The notes under the pieces are model-generated. The model ran no database searches, had not been told where the DNA came from, and was given only the letters and a program-made list of their open reading frames with translations. 64,000 bases of DNA from assembly GCF_000012325.1 (NCBI RefSeq), contig NC_003910.7, positions 4,340,001 to 4,404,000 of the forward strand, read 5' to 3'. Of the stretch, positions 9,468 through 18,941 are shown piece by piece; positions within the stretch are counted from its first letter, which is position 1, and each line of letters begins with the position of its first letter. A program made the position numbers and the translations under genes. This DNA is from Colwellia psychrerythraea 34H. Lineage in GTDB: Bacteria; Pseudomonadota; Gammaproteobacteria; Enterobacterales; Alteromonadaceae.

Positions 9468-10505
9468 TTATGCTTTTTCTTTTTCTTTTACTTCTGATTT
9501 ATCTTCTGCCACAACAGTTTTTGATAAAAACATATCGCGTAATTTAGTATCAACATCTTTAGCCATTTCAGGATGTTCATCTAAATATTTAGCAGCATTA
9601 GCTTTACCTTGACCAATTCTTTCACCATTACAGCTATACCAAGCACCTGCTTTCTCTACAAACTCATGCTTAACGCCTAATTCAATTAACTCACCTAAGT
9701 TGTTAATTCCTTCACCGTATAAAATTTGGAATTCAGCTTGTTTAAACGGTGGCGCAATTTTGTTTTTAACGACTTTCACACGCGTTTCATTACCAACGAT
9801 TTCATCACCGTTTTTAACCGCGCCAATACGACGGATATCTAAACGTACAGAAGCGTAGAATTTTAACGCATTACCACCGGTCGTCGTTTCTGGGCTACCA
9901 AACATAACACCAATTTTCATACGAATTTGGTTAATGAAGATAAGCATAGTATTAGATTTTTTCAAATTACCGGTAAGTTTACGCATCGCTTGTGACAACA
10001 TACGTGCTTGCAAGCCCATATGTGAATCACCCATATCGCCTTCAATTTCAGCTTTAGGTGTAAGCGCGGCAACAGAGTCAACTACAATAACGTCGATAGC
10101 ACCAGAGCGCGTTAACATATCAACAATTTCTAGAGCTTGTTCGCCGGTATCAGGTTGAGAAATTAATAACTCATCAATGTTAACACCTAATTTTTCAGCA
10201 TAAACAGGGTCAAGAGCATGCTCTGCATCGATAAAAGCACAAACTTTACCATTGCGTTGTGCTTCAGCAATAACTTCTAAAGTTAACGTGGTTTTACCGC
10301 TTGATTCAGGACCATAAATTTCAACAACTCGACCCATTGGTAAGCCGCCAGCACCTAAGGCGATATCTAAGCCTAATGAACCCGTAGAAATAGTTTCTAC
10401 ATCCATGGTGGTATTATCACCAAGCTTCATTATTGAACCTTTACCGAATTGACGTTCAATTTGGGCTAAGGCTGCTGATAGTGCTTTTTCTTTATCGTCT
10501 TTCAT
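9468..10505 (-). CDS. recA: Recombinase RecA
   Basis: ATP-dependent DNA strand-exchange protein and LexA co-protease activator. The 345-residue product shows Walker [10 protein letters not shown] (about residues 65-73), the L1/L2 loop region with [21 protein letters not shown], and an acidic/basic C-terminal tail ([12 protein letters not shown]). It is transcribed alone from a clear SOS promoter. No recX follows it; the next gene downstream is the convergent slyD. Confidence 0.99.
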   Translation of the reverse strand: MKDDKEKALSAALAQIERQFGKGSIMKLGDNTTMDVETISTGSLGLDIALGAGGLPMGRVVEIYGPESSGKTTLTLEVIAEAQRNGKVCAFIDAEHALDPVYAEKLGVNIDELLISQPDTGEQALEIVDMLTRSGAIDVIVVDSVAALTPKAEIEGDMGDSHMGLQARMLSQAMRKLTGNLKKSNTMLIFINQIRMKIGVMFGSPETTTGGNALKFYASVRLDIRRIGAVKNGDEIVGNETRVKVVKNKIAPPFKQAEFQILYGEGINNLGELIELGVKHEFVEKAGAWYSCNGERIGQGKANAAKYLDEHPEMAKDVDTKLRDMFLSKTVVAEDKSEVKEKEKA

Positions 10506-10549
10506 AGATTACTCCGCGAGCAGTTGTGTTATTTCGTTTTGATGAGACA

Positions 10550-10577
10550 AGTATACTGTAAGTTCGTACAGTATCAA
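10550..10577 (-). promoter_or_regulatory. recA promoter with LexA operator
   Basis: On the minus strand TTGATA (10577-10572) and TATACT (10555-10550) form a sigma-70 promoter with a 16-base spacer. The spacer is occupied by a palindromic LexA box, CTGT N8 ACAG (10556-10571, extended 10554-10573). The operator therefore sits exactly between the -35 and -10 hexamers and would block polymerase until RecA-triggered LexA cleavage. It starts 45 bases upstream of the recA ATG. Confidence 0.93.
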
Positions 10578-10778
10578 GTTTTATTACAACTTTTTTTATT
10601 TTAAATAAAAAAACAACTTAACGTTACTTTTAATCAATTGAAATATAAAGAATAAAAACATAACAATAACTTTTCACAATTCAAACGAAAAAAGTTACTT
10701 CTCTCTTTTAATCCCGATAAATAACTTCGCTTACACAGTACTTTATCAATCATGAATATTACGATTTAATAGACAATA

Positions 10779-11675
10779 CTAATGTGCTAATTTTTCACGT
10801 CCAATACTAACAATTTGCTCTGAAATCTTTTTGTTAACCCCTTTTACTAGTACCCAACTGTGCCAATATAATGTCTCTACTAATTCCTTACCAGGGCATA
10901 AACTTATTAATTGACCCGCGATTAACTCTTGCTCTATTTGCAATTTGGGTATCAAGCAATAAGCAACGCCCTGCTTCGCTAACGGGATAAACGCTTCTGA
11001 TGAACGAACACTATGACAATAATACTCACTGGCTGCCAAGTTAAAGTGTCTTGCAATATAACGTACGTGCATATCATCTTTATGATCATAACTTATCGCT
11101 GGCGCCATCTTTAATGAGTTTTGGTTTACCCCTTCCGGAAAGTATTTTTTAGCAAAAGCTTTACTGGCCACCAAACAATATTCCATCTCACCAAGCTTGA
11201 AAGAGCGATAACCTTTTAAGGGTTTTTCAATAGTGCTTACTGCGCCAATAGCTTGGCCGCTTCGTAACTTATCTAAAGTTCTCTCTTCATGTTCAATAAT
11301 TAAATTCAACTCAACTAAGTGATTTTTAAGTACTGGTGTAATTGCATCAATAAACCAGGTAGCAATACTGTCTGCGTTAACCGCTAGTGAGATTTTCATC
11401 GGCTTAATTGGCTGATCTGGAGATAATAGTGGTACCAGCTCATGCTCAAGTTGTTTCACTTTTTTAAAATGACTTAGTAATTGTTCACCTGCGGGTGTCG
11501 CGACGATAGGTTGATTACGAATAAGAACCGGTTGTCCAACATGCTCTTCTAACGCTTTAATGCGTTGAGATATTGCTGATTGTGAAATGAATAGTTTTTG
11601 TGCCGCCAACTCGAAGCTTTGTAGTTCGATAACTTCAGCCAGCGCAGCAAGCAGTTTATAGTCAAAATTTGCCAT
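10779..11675 (-). CDS. argP: LysR-type regulator ArgP
   Basis: Lysine/arginine-sensing transcription factor that activates argO in E. coli. The 298-residue product (E. coli has 297) begins MANFDYKLLAALAEVIELQS. It has the winged helix-turn-helix at residues 18-60 (FELAAQKLFISQSAISQRIKA), followed by a LysR effector domain. I chose the ATG at 11675, preceded by GGGATT, over a TTG 12 bases upstream. It is divergent from the exporter gene at 11798, which supports the specific name. Genes between 10506 and 10778 are absent; that stretch is AT-rich and holds the recA promoter. Confidence 0.9.
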   Translation of the reverse strand: MANFDYKLLAALAEVIELQSFELAAQKLFISQSAISQRIKALEEHVGQPVLIRNQPIVATPAGEQLLSHFKKVKQLEHELVPLLSPDQPIKPMKISLAVNADSIATWFIDAITPVLKNHLVELNLIIEHEERTLDKLRSGQAIGAVSTIEKPLKGYRSFKLGEMEYCLVASKAFAKKYFPEGVNQNSLKMAPAISYDHKDDMHVRYIARHFNLAASEYYCHSVRSSEAFIPLAKQGVAYCLIPKLQIEQELIAGQLISLCPGKELVETLYWHSWVLVKGVNKKISEQIVSIGREKLAH

Positions 11676-11797
11676 AATCCCACACAATCCTTCATAAGTT
11701 TTACTAATGATAGTTAATTATTATTAATTATATTTAAATGGAGGATTAATGCAAACTAGCGCTTATCAAATTTACAGACTATTTATCGAGTACCATT

Positions 11798-12418
11798 ATG
11801 AGCTTATTAGTTTTAGCAAAAGGTTTTACCCTAACATTAAGTATGATCATACCTATTGGTACGCAAAACTCTATGTTAATCAATCAGGGCATTCATCAAA
11901 ATCATCATAAAATGACCGCCGCTCTTTTTGTTCTTTACGATGCTTTATTAATAAGTATGGGCGTACTTGGCGGTAGCATTTTACTGTCACATAACGCCAC
12001 TTTATTCAATGTACTCACTTGGGGTGGTATCTTGTTTTTAAGTGTTTATGGCCTATTGTCGATGAAATCTGCATTTGTGCGAAGTAAGAATACTGCTGAT
12101 ACTATTTTGAAAAAGAAATCAGCAAAAATTATTTTTCTGACAACCTTGGCCGTTACTTTTTTAAATCCACATGCTTACATTGACACCGTAATGGTTATTG
12201 GCAGTGTTGGCGGGCAATACTCAGATGAGGTAAAAGTGTATTTCCTTATTGGTTGTATTTTTGGTTCGTTAACTTGGTTTAGCTGTTTAGCATTTGGCGC
12301 AGCCAAACTTTCAAAACAATTAAGCAAACCAAAAGTAAAAATGACGATAGATATAATTATTGCTTTAGTAATGTGGTTAATTGCTTGGTCGCTGTTTACT
12401 ACATGGATGGCCAGATAA
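11798..12418 (+). CDS. argO: Arginine exporter ArgO (LysE family)
   Basis: LysE/RhtB-family inner-membrane amino acid exporter of 206 residues with about six membrane segments. Motifs shared with E. coli ArgO include MIIPIGTQNSMLINQGI (residues 16-32), TWGGILFL and FLNPHAYIDTVMVIGS (around residues 116-131). The last segment is IIIALVMWLIAWSLF. It stands back to back with argP, its known activator in enterobacteria, so regulation by arginine through ArgP is likely. The substrate is inferred from that pairing. Confidence 0.9.
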   Translation: MSLLVLAKGFTLTLSMIIPIGTQNSMLINQGIHQNHHKMTAALFVLYDALLISMGVLGGSILLSHNATLFNVLTWGGILFLSVYGLLSMKSAFVRSKNTADTILKKKSAKIIFLTTLAVTFLNPHAYIDTVMVIGSVGGQYSDEVKVYFLIGCIFGSLTWFSCLAFGAAKLSKQLSKPKVKMTIDIIIALVMWLIAWSLFTTWMAR

Positions 12419-12551
12419 TCCCAGTAGCACGGAATAATTATTAAAAAGTGAAGAAATGGTAATACTGCTTATGGCATAATCTAGGGAAATACCGCTAGGT
12501 ATAAATATCCCTAGTATAAAGCTAGTAATAACATAAGAGTTTTAGCATTTC

Positions 12552-15170
12552 ATGACCACTGCCACAAAAGATCTTTCATCACACACCCCTATGATGCGCC
12601 AGTACTTAACTATTAAGGCTGAATTTCCACATACTTTGATCTTTTATCGCATGGGTGATTTTTATGAATTATTTTTTGACGATGCCAAAAAAGCTTCTGA
12701 CTTATTAGATATATCACTTACCGCTCGGGGTAAAACTGGCGGTAATGCTATTCCAATGGCGGGTGTGCCATATCATGCGGCTGAAAACTACTTAGCGAAG
12801 CTAGTCGCCCTAGGTGAATCGGTCGCTATTTGTGAGCAAATTGGCGATCCTGCCACGAGTAAAGGCCCAGTAGAGCGAAAAGTCGTACGTGTTATTACAC
12901 CCGGTACTGTTAGTGATGAAGCACTGCTAGTCGACAGGCAAGACAATCTCATTGTTGCCATCGTCGATAATCAATCCCCAAATGCAAAACTAAAAACAAG
13001 CTCAGCACCCGCTTTTGGTCTTGCTTATTTAGATATGGCCAGTGGTCGATTTGTACTCACTGAACCACAAACTGCTGAACAACTCCAAGCTGAACTTCAA
13101 CGTTTATCTCCTGCAGAATTACTTTATAGTGAATCTCTACAAGACTTTAGTTTAATCGAGCAAAGAAAAGGTTTACGTCGTCGTCCAGAGTGGGAGTTTG
13201 ATCTTGATACTGCCATTAGTTTATTGAATAAGCAGTTCGATACCAAAGAATTAACTGGTTTTGGTGTTGATGACAAGCCTTTAGGTCTGGCTGCTGCAGG
13301 TTGTTTATTTCAATACGTTAAAGATACTCAACGTACTGCCCTGCCTCATATTCGCGCCATTGTTTGTGAGTCTGCCAATAAAGGTGTGGTACTTGATGCA
13401 GCCACTAGACGAAATTTAGAACTGACCCAAAACTTACATGGCGGTTTAGATAATACCCTTGCTGCTATTTTAGATAAATCTTCCACACCAATGGGGTCTC
13501 GTTTACTTAAACGCTGGTTACACTTTCCATTACGTGATTTAACGGTTCTTAATAACCGCCAAAATACGGTGAGTGATATCATAGCATTAGATCTTATCGC
13601 GCCTATTCAGCCATTATTAAAAGGCTTGGGTGACATTGAACGTATTGTTTCTAGAATCGCCTTAGGCTCTGCAAGGCCTCGTGATTTTGCTCGTTTACGT
13701 CATGCTCTACAACAATTACCAGAGTTACAGAATGAGTTAAAAAGTGGATTAACAGAATCCCCTACTAACTACTTAGCCACTATTGCTCAGCAAAGCCAGC
13801 CAATGCCTCAACTAGAAGGCTTGCTAGTACATGCCATTGTTGAAAACCCACCCGTACTAATACGTGATGGTGGTGTTATCGCACCAGGTTATAATAACGA
13901 GCTTGATGTACTACGCGATTTAAGTGATGGTGCGACTGAGTTTTTAGCGCAACTTGAACAACGTGAGAAAGAACGTACTGGCATCCACTCATTGAAAGTA
14001 GGTTATAACAGGGTTCATGGCTTTTTTATTGAAATGAGTCGTACCGCCGCCGTTGATGTACCTGATGATTACATTCGCCGTCAAACATTAAAAAATAATG
14101 AACGTTTTATTACCGAAGAATTAAAGCAACATGAAGAGAAAGTACTTAGCGCTCAAAGTAAGTTTTTAGCCCTAGAGAAATCACTCTATCAAGAGTTATT
14201 CGATAAAGTATTACCTGATTTAGCGCAACTGCAGCAATTAAGTCAAGCCATTGCTGAGCTCGATGTATTAACTACCTTCGCAGAACGTGCATTAGCGCTA
14301 AACTACGTAAAACCTAGCTTAGTTGAAGAACCAGGCATTAGTATTGATGCTGGTCGTCATGTTGTCGTTGAACAAATGACTAACGATGCCTTTATCGCCA
14401 ACCCAGTGTTGTTAACAGAACAGCGAAAGATGTTAATTATTACTGGTCCAAATATGGGCGGTAAATCTACCTATATGCGCCAAACGGCCTTAATAGTTTT
14501 ACTTGCTCATATAGGTTGTTATGTGCCTGCTGACAACGCGACCATAGGTTTAGTTGATAGGATATTTACCCGAATTGGTGCTTCCGATGATTTAGCCAGT
14601 GGCCGCTCAACCTTCATGGTCGAAATGACTGAAACGGCAAACATTTTACACAACGCTACGGATAAAAGTTTAGTGCTGCTTGATGAGATTGGCCGTGGAA
14701 CTAGTACTTACGATGGCTTATCACTCGCTTGGGCTTGTGCTGAAATGTTAGCACTTAAAACCAAAGCTTTTACTTTATTCGCGACCCATTATTTTGAGCT
14801 GACTTTACTTGCCGGTCAAATTTCAACCTTAGCCAATGTGCACTTAGATGCCATGGAGCATGACGATAACATCGTCTTTATGCATGCAGTACAAGAAGGA
14901 GCGGCTAGCAAAAGTTTTGGTTTGCAGGTAGCACAGTTAGCAGGTGTACCAAAAACAGTGATCAAGCGTGCTAAACAAAGGTTAAGTGAATTAGAGCAAC
15001 AGCAAACGCCAAGCATACTACCAGCACCTATACAAAATGATGCCTTTGAACAGCTCAGTTTCGCCCCTGAAGAGCATTCAGTGGTAACAACACTTATTGA
15101 TACCGATATTAATGAGCTAAGCCCGAGACAGGCACTAGACTTATTATTTAGCTTAAAAGAACAACTCTAA
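12552..15170 (+). CDS. mutS: DNA mismatch repair protein MutS
   Basis: Mismatch-recognition ATPase of 872 residues (E. coli 853). The mismatch-binding motif [11 protein letters not shown] (residues 31-41) holds the Phe-x-Glu reader. The ATPase shows [16 protein letters not shown] (Walker A), [13 protein letters not shown] (Walker B/signature) and FATHYFELT. The C-terminal end has the tetramer-forming tail motif [17 protein letters not shown]. It is a monocistronic plus-strand gene. Confidence 0.98.
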   Translation: MTTATKDLSSHTPMMRQYLTIKAEFPHTLIFYRMGDFYELFFDDAKKASDLLDISLTARGKTGGNAIPMAGVPYHAAENYLAKLVALGESVAICEQIGDPATSKGPVERKVVRVITPGTVSDEALLVDRQDNLIVAIVDNQSPNAKLKTSSAPAFGLAYLDMASGRFVLTEPQTAEQLQAELQRLSPAELLYSESLQDFSLIEQRKGLRRRPEWEFDLDTAISLLNKQFDTKELTGFGVDDKPLGLAAAGCLFQYVKDTQRTALPHIRAIVCESANKGVVLDAATRRNLELTQNLHGGLDNTLAAILDKSSTPMGSRLLKRWLHFPLRDLTVLNNRQNTVSDIIALDLIAPIQPLLKGLGDIERIVSRIALGSARPRDFARLRHALQQLPELQNELKSGLTESPTNYLATIAQQSQPMPQLEGLLVHAIVENPPVLIRDGGVIAPGYNNELDVLRDLSDGATEFLAQLEQREKERTGIHSLKVGYNRVHGFFIEMSRTAAVDVPDDYIRRQTLKNNERFITEELKQHEEKVLSAQSKFLALEKSLYQELFDKVLPDLAQLQQLSQAIAELDVLTTFAERALALNYVKPSLVEEPGISIDAGRHVVVEQMTNDAFIANPVLLTEQRKMLIITGPNMGGKSTYMRQTALIVLLAHIGCYVPADNATIGLVDRIFTRIGASDDLASGRSTFMVEMTETANILHNATDKSLVLLDEIGRGTSTYDGLSLAWACAEMLALKTKAFTLFATHYFELTLLAGQISTLANVHLDAMEHDDNIVFMHAVQEGAASKSFGLQVAQLAGVPKTVIKRAKQRLSELEQQQTPSILPAPIQNDAFEQLSFAPEEHSVVTTLIDTDINELSPRQALDLLFSLKEQL

Positions 15171-15191
15171 GCTAATTCACTAATGACCTAT

Positions 15192-15227
15192 TTTAGCTAG
15201 TTGAGTCTACAAACTCAGCTGGCTAAA
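15192..15227 (+). terminator. Hairpin just after mutS
   Basis: A 15-base stem, TTTAGCTAGTTGAGT with ACTCAGCTGGCTAAA, has a 6-base loop and two pairs that would be G-U in RNA. It begins 22 bases after the mutS stop. No T-run follows, so it may be an RNA-stabilising or weak termination structure rather than a standard intrinsic terminator. Confidence 0.4.
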
Positions 15228-15259
15228 GTTACAATAAGTAAACCGCTATCAAGTTTAAT

Positions 15260-15419
15260 AAAGCCATTTTCATTAAGTTTGTGATCTTGTTGTACGTAGA
15301 GAAAGTAATTCAAGGCAAGGCGCTTGATTGAGTCATAGCTGGCTATTGGGATTGAGAGCAACGCGGCCTTGGAGTATTTTAACCTGGACAAGAGGGCAAT
15401 AATTTAATGAAATTGGTAT
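15260..15419. repeat. Dispersed repeat, second family (about 160 bp)
   Basis: The right end CAATAATTTAATGAAATTGGTAT and the left end CCATTTTCATTAAGTTTGTG form imperfect inverted termini. The inside carries AATTCAAGGCAAGGCGCTTG, which resembles the conserved core of the 265-bp family. A second inverted partial copy lies at 16174-16243. It fills the space between mutS and the tRNA-Phe gene, where no coding sequence is seen. Confidence 0.55.
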
Positions 15420-15454
15420 AAACTACACGCTTAAAAAATATGGTCTTCAGAAAC

Positions 15455-15485
15455 GAAAAAACCTCAGCATGATTAGTGCTGAGGC
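15455..15485 (-). terminator. Terminator of tRNA-Phe (minus strand)
   Basis: Stem CCTCAGCA / TGCTGAGG, 8 base pairs with a 7-base loop. On the minus strand it is followed by six T. It lies 13 bases past the 3' end of the tRNA-Phe gene. Confidence 0.85.
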
Positions 15486-15497
15486 TTTATCTTTTTA

Positions 15498-15573
15498 TGG
15501 TGCCCCGACCCGGATTTGAACCAGGGACACGAGGATTTTCAATCCTCTGCTCTACCAACTGAGCTATCGGGGC
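15498..15573 (-). tRNA. tRNA-Phe (GAA)
   Basis: Seventy-six bases with encoded CCA. On the minus strand it starts GCCCCGATAGCTCAGTTGGT, has the anticodon GAA in the loop TTGAAAA, the T-loop GTTCAAATC and an acceptor stem that closes perfectly. It is identical in sequence to the second tRNA-Phe at 24104-24179 on the plus strand. Confidence 0.97.
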
Positions 15574-15608
15574 ATTCTTTATCGAGTCGAACTCTCTAAA
15601 GAGCGCGT

Positions 15609-15637
15609 ATAATATAGTTAAAAATTATCAGTGGCAA
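15609..15637 (-). promoter_or_regulatory. Promoter of tRNA-Phe (minus strand)
   Basis: TTGCCA (15637-15632), a 17-base spacer and TATTAT (15614-15609) are followed by the GC-rich discriminator ACGCGCTC. A GC-rich discriminator is characteristic of stable-RNA promoters under stringent control. Confidence 0.75.
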
Positions 15638-15741
15638 CCGTTTTGTAAAAAATATTGTATTAAAAGTAAAATTTATTGATAGTGGTTAATTAACATACCG
15701 TTAAGCGAGTTAAAACGGCTTAAATAACAGCACTAGTGGAA

Positions 15742-16062
15742 TTAAAGCTCAAACTCACTAAAATCTAAATCAGTATCTGGTGTTGTCTGAGTTTTACTTG
15801 GAGGATCAAGTAACGATGGCTGCATATCAGCTTCATTTTCTTGTATGGCGATGATCAGTTTTTCCTTTGGTTTTTGCTGATTTTTCTTACGCTTTTTTCG
15901 TTGAATGCAACGTTTTATGACTTTTTGTTTTTCATCGTTGTTAAAAGTTTTCCATTCTAGTCGTTCATCACGCGAGCGCATGCAACCTAGGCAATGACCT
16001 TTCTCATCCGACTGACAAATGCCGACACAGGGGCTAGGAACGTCAAAAAACTCTAATTGCAT
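15742..16062 (-). CDS. DUF1289 domain protein
   Basis: Small 106-residue protein with the DUF1289 signature: PSPCVGICQSDEKGHCLGCMR at residues 9-29, with four conserved cysteines, then RSRDERLEWKTFNNDEKQKVI. The Cys pattern suggests metal or Fe-S binding, but no function is established. A strongly basic stretch (QRKKRKKNQQKPKEK) and an acidic tail follow and are not part of the domain. It stands alone between tRNA-Phe and the SulP gene. Its upstream side carries a degenerate repeat. Confidence 0.8.
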   Translation of the reverse strand: MQLEFFDVPSPCVGICQSDEKGHCLGCMRSRDERLEWKTFNNDEKQKVIKRCIQRKKRKKNQQKPKEKLIIAIQENEADMQPSLLDPPSKTQTTPDTDLDFSEFEL

Positions 16063-16173
16063 TTAACCTCCTCCCTAATACCTATTTTAGTAAGTTATTA
16101 CTCACTTATGCTGGTTAAAGTGCGCCAAGACCGCATTATTCTCAATAGTAATAGCTAGCTACTTTGCAAATTT

Positions 16174-16243
16174 TGTCTTACCTTATTTTATTTTCACTAC
16201 GCTCAACAAGATCACAAATATAATAAAAATGGTGTTGGAATAT
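16174..16243. repeat. Partial inverted copy of the second repeat family
   Basis: The reverse complement reads CCATTTTTATTATATTTGTG then ATCTTGTTGAGCGTAGTGAA. It aligns with CCATTTTCATTAAGTTTGTG then ATCTTGTTGTACGTAGAGAA at 15263-15305. It is therefore one half-element in opposite orientation, with the two copies flanking the tRNA-Phe and DUF1289 genes. Confidence 0.6.
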
Positions 16244-16348
16244 CTAAAAAAAAAATAAAAAATATGCGCTGTAAGTTAAGTATAACTTATCAACGCATTT
16301 TTATAATAGCCAGTTAAAACTGGCTCTAAGATTTTTTAAAAGCTATGT

Positions 16349-17878
16349 TTACGCTAACTTATCACTAACAATATGATACTCAGGATCTTCAATGATATTA
16401 AGCTCAACTAACTTATCTGCCTTATGCAACAGTTCTTTACACTCTTTATTTAAGTGTTTCAAATGCATGTTTTTGTTACGCGATAAATAGCGCTCAGCCA
16501 GAGTATCAATTGCTTCAATAGCAGAGTGGTCAACAACACGTGCATTTTTGAACTCAACAATAACATCATCACTGTCGTCTTCTGGCGTAAATTGCTCAAG
16601 GAAATTAGCAATTGAACCGAAAAATATTGGCCCATTCACTTCATATACTGTTGAGCCATCTTCATTAACGCTACGGTGAACCAGAATATGTTTAGCGTGT
16701 TCCCAAGCAAAAACTAGCGCTGATACGATAACACCAACGATAACAGCAACAGCTAGATCTGAATAAACAGTGACACCTGAAACCAATATAATAACAAAAG
16801 CATCTGCTTTAGGTACTTTGCCTAAGATACGTAGACTTGACCACTCAAACGTACCAATAACCACAATAAACATTACGCCAACTAATGCAGCTAGTGGTAT
16901 CGCTTCAATTAAACCAGAAGCAAACAATATAAAACCTAATAAGGCTAAAGCTGCAGTTATACCAGATGCTCTACCACGACCACCTGAGTTTACGTTGATC
17001 ATAGACTGACCGATCATCGCACAACCACCCATGCCGCCAAAGAAACCCGTAACTGTGTTAGCTGCACCTTGAGCAATACACTCTTTATTACTGCGACCAC
17101 GTGTCCCAGTTAATTCATCAATTAAAGTCAGTGTTAATAAAGATTCAATAAGACCAATTGCCGCAAGAACAAGCGCAAAAGGAAGAATAATTTTAAAGGT
17201 TTCGAATGAGAACGGAACTTGAGGAATCGAGAAAGTTGGTAAACCGCCAGCGATTGAAGCAACATCACCAACAAGTTTAGTATCAAGGCCAATACCAAAA
17301 ACTAATAACGACACACCCACAATAGCCACTAAAGTAGAAGGTACTGCTTTAGTAAGTTTAGGGAAGAAGTGTATAATTGCCATTGTCAGAAGGATCAAAC
17401 CTGCCATGGTAAATAATGGTGTACCTTGCATCCATTCAAGTTCACCAGCAGCGTTAGTTACTTTAAATTGCCCTAACTGAGCTAAAAAGATAACAATCGC
17501 TAAACCATTAACAAAACCTAGCATTACAGGGTGCGGTACTAAGCGAATAAACTTACCTAATTTAAATATTCCCGCCAGAATTTGTATTACGCCCGTGAGC
17601 ACCACAGTGGCAAATAGGTATTCAACACCATGAATGGCAACTAAACTTACCATTACCACAGCCATGGCGCCCGTGGCACCAGAAATCATTCCAGGTCGAC
17701 CACCAAAAATAGCGGTAATTAAACCAACTATAAAAGCAGCATATAAACCAACTAAAGGCTCTACCCCGGCAACAAAAGCAAAAGCTACCGCTTCAGGTAC
17801 AAGTGCTAACGCAACTGTTAGACCTGATAACACATCATTTTTCAAGTTAGACACTTTACTGGCGTGTAATTCAAACAT
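16349..17878 (-). CDS. SulP-family inorganic anion transporter with STAS domain
   Basis: Inner-membrane anion transporter of 509 residues. The N-terminal part has about ten or more membrane segments with SulP motifs (VALALVPEAVAFAFVAGVEPLVGLYAA at residues 18-44, and GGMGGCAMIGQSMINVNSGGRGR near 280). The C-terminal STAS domain covers roughly residues 400-495 (EFKNARVVDHSAIEAIDTLAERYL). The substrate could be sulfate or bicarbonate and cannot be told from the sequence. It is divergent from nothing; the GntR-type gene lies upstream on the same strand 230 bases away. Confidence 0.9.
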   Translation of the reverse strand: MFELHASKVSNLKNDVLSGLTVALALVPEAVAFAFVAGVEPLVGLYAAFIVGLITAIFGGRPGMISGATGAMAVVMVSLVAIHGVEYLFATVVLTGVIQILAGIFKLGKFIRLVPHPVMLGFVNGLAIVIFLAQLGQFKVTNAAGELEWMQGTPLFTMAGLILLTMAIIHFFPKLTKAVPSTLVAIVGVSLLVFGIGLDTKLVGDVASIAGGLPTFSIPQVPFSFETFKIILPFALVLAAIGLIESLLTLTLIDELTGTRGRSNKECIAQGAANTVTGFFGGMGGCAMIGQSMINVNSGGRGRASGITAALALLGFILFASGLIEAIPLAALVGVMFIVVIGTFEWSSLRILGKVPKADAFVIILVSGVTVYSDLAVAVIVGVIVSALVFAWEHAKHILVHRSVNEDGSTVYEVNGPIFFGSIANFLEQFTPEDDSDDVIVEFKNARVVDHSAIEAIDTLAERYLSRNKNMHLKHLNKECKELLHKADKLVELNIIEDPEYHIVSDKLA

Positions 17879-17962
17879 TTTTATCTCATTGGGTTTATCG
17901 CTAATAGTTAACTTTTCCGGTTAAATCATTGGCGAAGACGAATTGGCGAACATGATTCATTT

Positions 17963-17984
17963 ATGTTTAATTAACGTTAAACAT
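17963..17984. promoter_or_regulatory. Palindromic operator-like site upstream of the SulP gene
   Basis: ATGTTTAA and TTAAACAT flank a 6-base centre (TTAACG). It lies 85 bases upstream of the SulP start codon. The dyad is suited to a dimeric regulator, and the neighbouring GntR gene is an obvious but untested candidate. Confidence 0.3.
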
Positions 17985-18056
17985 AGACAAAAACAAACAA
18001 GTTTTACGTGATTTTGAGGGGCGGGAATACTATAGAAATAAAGAGGAAAAGTCAAT

Positions 18057-18089
18057 ATTTGCTTACTTTTACAACACAAGTAAGCAAAT
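18057..18089. terminator. Strong hairpin downstream of the GntR gene
   Basis: A perfect 12-base stem ATTTGCTTACTT / AAGTAAGCAAAT has a 9-base loop. It begins 22 bases past the GntR stop on the minus strand. There is no T-run on either side, so it could be a terminator that needs factors, or an mRNA 3' end stabiliser. Confidence 0.4.
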
Positions 18090-18111
18090 AAATTTTACAC
18101 TGACAATTAAA

Positions 18112-18780
18112 TTAATTGTTAGCTGCTTCACGTTGCTCTAAAAAAGCTTTTATTTCATCTCTAGAGCTTAAAATATGATGCTTTAATACCGCAACAGCTT
18201 CGTCAACATCGCCGGTTTTACAAAAAGCTAATAGCTGATTGTGTTCAGGTCCTGCTTTTGAAATGCCACCTGCCCACAATAAATGCATACGAATATATCT
18301 ATCCGCATTTTTATTTAAGGTATTAACTAAATCTTGTGTTTGTGGACGATTAGCTGCCGAGTATAAACAATTATGATAGCGAGAGTTCAGCTCGCTCCAG
18401 GTATTTGCGGCATTTTCCTTACCAAGGGCTTTATCTAATTGGCCTAAAATCTCACTTGCCTCAGCTAGCTTTTCACTAGTTAATAGTGGTAACGATGCAG
18501 CTAATAAGTGCCCTTCAAGCATTGCTCGCAATTCAAAAAGCTCAACAACATGCTTAGCGTTAAGTTCAGTTACTGTGGCGCCTTTATGTGGTTCAAAGAC
18601 AACTAAGCCTTCTCCTTCAAGCTGCAATAAGGCTTCTCTTACCGGAATACGACTTACATTTAATTCGGTCGCTAACGCCGCTTGACGAAGTGATTCGCCA
18701 GCCTTCAACTCACCACTAAGAATTTTTTCTCTAAGTGTTTCAACCACTAACTGTGTTCTTGTTTTATATACTATAGTCAT
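18112..18780 (-). CDS. GntR-family transcriptional regulator (FadR-like, FCD domain)
   Basis: The 222-residue product has the N-terminal winged helix of GntR proteins (LREKILSGELKAGESLRQAALA then VSRIPVREALLQLEGEGLV, residues 14-63). An all-helical FCD effector domain follows, with ELFELRAMLEGHLLAASL and the metal-ligand-like histidines in NSRYHNCLYS and VLKHHIL. FCD regulators usually respond to carboxylic acids. The target is unknown; the nearest candidates are the SulP gene downstream or a dispersed regulon. Confidence 0.85.
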   Translation of the reverse strand: MTIVYKTRTQLVVETLREKILSGELKAGESLRQAALATELNVSRIPVREALLQLEGEGLVVFEPHKGATVTELNAKHVVELFELRAMLEGHLLAASLPLLTSEKLAEASEILGQLDKALGKENAANTWSELNSRYHNCLYSAANRPQTQDLVNTLNKNADRYIRMHLLWAGGISKAGPEHNQLLAFCKTGDVDEAVAVLKHHILSSRDEIKAFLEQREAANN

Positions 18781-18866
18781 AAAGTTTTTCCGAACAATAT
18801 TAGCAACTATTAAGGAGTCAGTAGTATAACACCATTAAAAATGTACTTTTACCGTTTAAATTATCT

Positions 18867-18895
18867 AAAAAAGGCAGAAATTTATCCGCCTTTTT
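18867..18895 (-). terminator. Terminator of the HtrA-like protease gene
   Basis: AAAAAGGC and GCCTTTTT flank a 13-base loop, and on the minus strand the stem is followed by T residues. It lies about 47 bases past the stop codon at 18942. Confidence 0.65.
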
Positions 18896-18941
18896 ACTAT
18901 GGTTAACTTGAATAAATATTATAGCTAGCGATTAACGGTAA

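Noticed and set aside
16308..16325. An AGCCAGTT / AACTGGCT hairpin after the SulP gene as terminator
   Set aside because: The loop is only two bases and no T-run follows on the minus strand.
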